From NCBI GenBank assembly GCA_949290035.1, contig CASEQO010000112.1, positions 1 through 8,833 on the forward strand: a stretch of DNA of 8,833 nucleotides, in the 5' to 3' direction. Shown piece by piece: positions 5,285 through 8,833 of this stretch. The stretch's first letter is position 1. Every line of letters begins with the position of its first letter. Below the pieces are notes generated by a model. That model saw only the letters and a program-made list of their open reading frames with translations. It did not search any database and was not told the DNA's origin. The position numbers were made by a program, and so were the translations under genes. The stretch comes from an uncultured Mycoplasmataceae bacterium. Lineage in GTDB: Bacteria; Bacillota_I; Bacilli_A; Mycoplasmatales; Mycoplasmoidaceae.

Positions 5285-7277
5285 AAATTATTATTCCTTT
5301 TTTTCCAAAAAATCTATTATAGATTTTTAAGCATAAATTTTTAATACGCATAGATAATACTATAATTTTTTCTTTTATTTCTTTTCAATTAGGAATTATT
5401 ACATATCCTAAAATTACAGTTAATAATACTAAAAATAAAGTTAAAATTGCTGCTTCATATTGTGTATTTAGTCTATTTGTAGAAGGATTAAACTCTTGAG
5501 CATAAATTTGAATAGTTAATGTAGTTCCTGGTCTATCTAGTGCTATTTGTCAAGATGAAGATAACCCTGCTGTCAAGTATAATGGAGCAGTTTCTGATAA
5601 TATTCTCCCAATACATAAAACTAAACTAGTAACAATTCCTTTAAATGCAGTTGGTATAACTATTTTTCTAATTGTTTCAAATTTAGTATTACCTAAAGCA
5701 TAAGAATTTAATCTTAATTCATTTGGAACTGATTTAAAAGCTTGCTCTAATGTTCTAATGAATGTTGGTAAAATAACTATTGATAAAGTTAATACACCTG
5801 CAATTAGAGAATTTCCTTGTTTTCCACCAATTGATAGTCCTAATGTATTTATAAAAAATAACATACCAAACATACCAAATAAAATTGATGGTGTAGCACT
5901 AATTGAATCTATAAAAAATGTTATCGTATTTTTTATTCTTTCATTTTTAACATATTCACTTAAATATATAGCTATACATAATGATATTGGAAAAGCAATT
6001 ATCATTGTAACTATTATTATTAATAATGTAATGAAAAATGACTGACCAACACTATTTTTAGTAATAATTCAAGATGTAGAACCATCACTGAATAAAGCTA
6101 TAAATCCATTAACTAATATATCTCCAAATATTCAAAATAAAAAAGCTGTACATATAGTAATAGAAAGTATTTCTAAAAAAACTTTTCATATTGAATAAAC
6201 AGAAGATAATTTATAACTATTATTTCTTGACTTAGCATATTCAATTTTAGATTCAATTGAACTATTATCAATTTTACGTATTTTAGAAGATGATATATAT
6301 TCAATAAAATAACATATTTTATATGGAATATATGTTAATCCATAATGAAAATCATTAATAAATTTTGCAACTCTTGGATGTTTTGTTTTATTTTTTCTAT
6401 GAGAATAAATTGTTATAAATATGTTTAACAACATTACTAATATTAATAATATAAAACCAAATGTATATAATAATGGTCTTATTTTTTCTGGATTAGAATC
6501 AGAAAACATATTAGTAGAAATAAATGCACCTAGTGATTGTGTACCAGAAGTAAAAATATCAAAGAATCCATTCACTGATGTTGATAAAGTATTTGGACCT
6601 GCTTGCAAAATCATTGACATAGCCATTGATTCTCCAATAGCTCTACTAAATGCAATTATTGCTATAATCAATATATTTGAATTAATAGATTTTTTACATA
6701 CTTTATATATAGATCTAGTTTTAGTGTTTCCTAGAGCAATCGGATTTGATAATAAATTATCATCTACTGAATTTAATGCATTTAATGTCATTGATATAAT
6801 AGTAGGTAAAACCATAAATGAAAGCATTATAGATGCATTAAGTATTGATCTAGAATTAATCCCTAGTAATTCATTAAATAATCATCCAAATGAATTAATA
6901 GCAAATAAACCAAACATAACTGATGGAATACCAGATAATGTTTCAAATATTATTCTAGCTCACTTTGAATATTTTTCATTCATTCTATATTTAATAAAAA
7001 TTGCTGTTCTAACTCCAAAAAACATTGCAATAATTAAAGCAATTAATGATGTTAATAATGTTATTGAAAAAGGTAATCAAAATGATTTTTCTACATCATT
7101 AAATTTTCCAGTTAATAATATATTATCAAAACCATAATCAATAAAGCCTTGTATTGCATACAATGTAATGAAGGCAATTAATAAAAAGAAAATTAATCCT
7201 AAAAATAAAGATATAGAGGCAACTCCATTTTTAAATATTGAGTTATTTCTAATTTTAAATCTAATATTACTATTCAT
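5277..7277 (-). CDS. pstA: Fused phosphate permease PstC-PstA
   Basis: One uninterrupted 666-residue reading frame when the eight in-frame TGA are read as Trp; most bacteria encode the two halves separately. The PstC half (about 1-300) has a first helix at about 19-44, the segment [12 protein letters not shown] (114-125), and an inner-membrane coupling loop with ALGNTK (181-186) before [16 protein letters not shown] charged cytoplasmic linker (about 305-370) follows. The PstA half has [14 protein letters not shown] (460-473), a second ALGNTK loop (527-532) and [12 protein letters not shown]. Both loops should dock on PstB. ATG at 7277 lies 2 bases after the pstS stop; a TTG further up (7292) overlaps pstS and has no better ribosome site. 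The fused arrangement also occurs in Mycoplasma genitalium-type genomes, where it is called PstA. The last 40 residues are a basic cytoplasmic tail. Confidence 0.95.
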
Positions 7278-7279
7278 AA

Positions 7280-8314
7280 TTATGCACCACAATAACCTAG
7301 ATCTGCATCTGATTTAGATCAATCATTAACTTTATTTGTATCACTTGCATCTAATTTTATATAACCTAAATTATCTAATATTTGATCTCTTGTTGCACTT
7401 TCAGTTATTGTTCAATTTATAAATTTTTTTGTAGCATCATCTATATTTTTCAACGAAACTATTAAATTAAATGGTCTATATCAATTATATGAATTAGCAA
7501 TTTTATCTTTTGATAATTCAACACCATTATATGTAGCAATTTTAAAACCATTATCTAAAATTTCTTTTTTATTATTTAATATAAATCCAGCAGATAAATA
7601 AATCATTGTATTTTTATCTAAGCTATCTTTTATTGATGATCAAGCTTGTGAATTAGCTTCTGCAGTTGGGATTGTATTTTTTCCATAACTTCCAGTTTCT
7701 AGTGCTTTTTTTTCTACTTCACTTAATATTCCAGAACTAGGTTTTAATCTTGAATCTTTATAAAATGCATCAGCTGTTCCTGATTTTTCACTTCCACCTT
7801 CTCTTGCATATGTTTTAATAGTTTCTTTTGAACTATTATTTGAATCTAAATCATTAAAAGATATTGATTCATAACCTGCAAATGCTTGATAAATTTTTAA
7901 AATATTGTTTGAAGTAATATTTAATGTATCATTATTAGAAGAACTTTTATAAACAATTCCAATTCCATCTCATGCAATAGTAATTGTTTTCATTCTTTTA
8001 TCAATTCATTCTTGTTTTTTATCTCCATCTAATCCTTTTGGATTTTTTGAAGCCATTCCAAAATTTTTAGTGTTATTTAAAGCTGCTGAAATACCTACTC
8101 CTGATCCACCAGCTTGAACAACAATATCACTTTCATCATAAATATTTGAATATTCTGTAATTAATGGAAATATAGCTGATGATCCACTTGCTGATATTAA
8201 TGGTAATTGTTTTCAAGATGTAGAAAAATATACTACAATAGCTGCAATTCCTAAAAAAGGAGTAGAAATAAGAAAATACTTTAATATTTTTTTAAATAGA
8301 TCTTTTTTAAACAC
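7280..8314 (-). CDS. pstS: Phosphate ABC transporter substrate-binding protein PstS
   Basis: A 344-residue protein that captures phosphate outside the membrane and delivers it to PstCA. After a basic start and one hydrophobic helix (about 11-31) comes the binding fold, with SASGSSAIFP (41-50), QAGGSGVGISAA (67-78) and YAREGGSEKSGT (169-180), which match the phosphate-contacting loops of the family (G-S-S-x3-P, G-G-S-G-x-G, R-x-x-G-S-x-x-S-G-T). Seven Trp are TGA, so under the standard code almost no open frame is seen here. I chose GTG at 8314 because GGAG lies 6 bases upstream; a nearby ATG is out of frame. There is no lipobox cysteine: the only Cys is residue 342, so it is probably held by an uncleaved N-terminal helix. 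It is the first gene of the pst operon. Confidence 0.93.
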
Positions 8315-8327
8315 GAATTCTCCATAT

Positions 8328-8354
8328 ATCTTATTAATTAAACATTAATAAGAT
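8328..8354. repeat. Inverted repeat upstream of pstS
   Basis: Perfect 11-bp arms ATCTTATTAAT and ATTAATAAGAT with a 5-base spacer lie between ylxM and pstS, about 5 bases before the GGAG ribosome site of pstS. On the minus strand no T run follows, so it is not an ordinary terminator for ylxM. It could be an operator, an mRNA stability or processing hairpin, or a weak plus-strand terminator (TTTT follows on that strand). I could not place a convincing promoter for the pst operon in this 54-base gap. Confidence 0.5.
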
Positions 8355-8368
8355 TTTAAAATGAGTAT

Positions 8369-8671
8369 TTATTCTAACTCTTCAAGTTTTTTTCTTAAAG
8401 AATCATTTTCTATTTTTTTATATAATTTTAACCTAATATTTTTTTTATTTATTAAATTTAATTTACTATCTATATTTTTTAAATTGTCTATAGATTTAGT
8501 AATACTATCATAGATAGCATTTTTTGAAACATTATATTCTTTTGAAATTTCAATTAATGAATAATCATTAAAATAATATAAATCAATATATTTTAATTGT
8601 TTTTTAGTTAACAAATTTCCGTAAGTATCTATTAATTCAGAAATATAACTTAAATTTTCTATTTTAACCAA
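8369..8671 (-). CDS. ylxM: YlxM-family helix-turn-helix protein of the SRP operon
   Basis: A 100-residue protein of the YlxM/p13-like family, small DNA-binding proteins encoded beside ftsY or ffh and thought to modulate the signal recognition particle pathway. The core ISELIDTYGNLLTKKQLKYI followed by DLYYFNDYSLIEISKEYNVS and KNAIYDSITKSIDNL is the typical sigma-70 region 4-like helix-turn-helix, with L-x-x-Y-G-x-L-L-T as the family start. A charged C-terminal helix (about 70-100) ends KKLEELE. The start is TTG at 8671, overlapping the ftsY stop by 8 bases, with AAGGAAC a few bases upstream inside ftsY; the overlap implies translational coupling. The molecular target is not known from sequence. 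Confidence 0.93.
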   Translation of the reverse strand: MVKIENLSYISELIDTYGNLLTKKQLKYIDLYYFNDYSLIEISKEYNVSKNAIYDSITKSIDNLKNIDSKLNLINKKNIRLKLYKKIENDSLRKKLEELE

Positions 8672-8833
8672 TTTGAAGTTCCTTTGTAATTCCTAATATA
8701 AATTTTTCTAAGTCAAAAATAGATAAATCTTCTAATTTTTCACCTAAGCCTATATATTTAACTGGAATATTAAATATATCTTTAATAGCTAAAATAATTC
8801 CACCTTTTGAAGTTCCATCCATTTTTGTTAAAA
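8664..8833 (-). CDS. ftsY: Signal recognition particle receptor FtsY, C-terminal end (partial)
   Basis: The last 55 or so codons of an SRP-family GTPase, cut by the window edge. FtsY receives ribosome-SRP complexes at the membrane and, with Ffh, hydrolyses GTP to hand over nascent membrane proteins. The visible part has the G4 guanine-specificity motif TKMDGTSKGG, a helix (IILAIKDIFN), PVKYIGLGEKLEDL, which is the G5/closing-loop region, and the C-terminal helix FDLEKFILGITKELQIG. GLGE-x-x-x-DL and the ending soon after are typical of FtsY; Ffh would continue into an M domain, which is absent. Next gene: ylxM, overlapping by 8 bases. Confidence 0.93.
   Translation of the reverse strand, partial: LTKMDGTSKGGIILAIKDIFNIPVKYIGLGEKLEDLSIFDLEKFILGITKELQIG

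Noticed and set aside
6421..7137. 238-codon plus-strand open frame opposite pstCA
   Set aside because: It is the antisense of a clear permease gene. Its length reflects the AT-rich codon bias of pstCA, it has no plausible ribosome site, and its translation is low-complexity Ile/Asn-rich.
5277..8314. Multiple short minus-strand frames suggesting decayed pst genes
   Set aside because: The breaks are all TGA codons at positions fitting Trp, and the frames are continuous with code 4. These are intact genes, not pseudogenes.
1..8833. CRISPR array, insertion sequence, tRNA or rRNA genes
   Set aside because: I saw no regularly spaced repeats, no transposase-like frame or terminal inverted repeats, and no cloverleaf or rRNA-like sequence in the intergenic gaps.

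Overview
The window comes from a wall-less bacterium (Mollicutes) that reads UGA as tryptophan (genetic code 4). Recognisable genes are interrupted by in-frame TGA exactly where their families carry Trp or another aromatic residue. I count about 24 TGA against 2 TGG Trp codons. The DNA is very AT-rich, arginine is mostly AGA, and initiation at TTG or GTG is used alongside ATG. Gene content (fused phosphate permease, L10-L7/L12 operon, ylxM after ftsY) fits a Spiroplasma/Mesoplasma/Mycoplasma-type genome; the genus is not determined here. All supported genes lie on the minus strand, so transcription runs from high to low coordinates.

From right to left: the 3' end of ftsY overlaps ylxM by 8 bases (signal recognition particle targeting). 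Then follows a complete phosphate uptake operon, pstS - pstCA (both permease subunits fused in one 666-residue protein) - pstB - phoU, with gaps or overlaps of only a few bases. An IspD/TarI-family cytidylyltransferase gene sits 11 bases after phoU and ends in an intrinsic terminator at 3061-3090. PstS should capture phosphate outside the membrane, PstCA carry it across, PstB power transport, and PhoU tune it.

Next is a two-gene unit of a minimal SSB-like OB-fold protein (71 aa) and an unrecognised 95-aa protein, closed by a 14-bp terminator hairpin. A single gene for a 74-aa two-helix membrane protein follows, with its own terminator. Then comes rplJ-rplL, preceded by a structured leader that looks like an L10 autoregulatory leader, and closed by a strong terminator.

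The left 700 bases are the most unusual part. They hold the 5' part of a gene for an exported or membrane-anchored protein with a BspA-like leucine-rich repeat. The reading frame is broken by a run of ten G (minus strand) inside the signal-peptide codons. With nine or twelve G the frame is open from the ATG to the window edge; with ten it stops after 29 codons. This is the layout of a slipped-strand phase-variable surface gene caught in the OFF state, although a homopolymer sequencing error would look the same.
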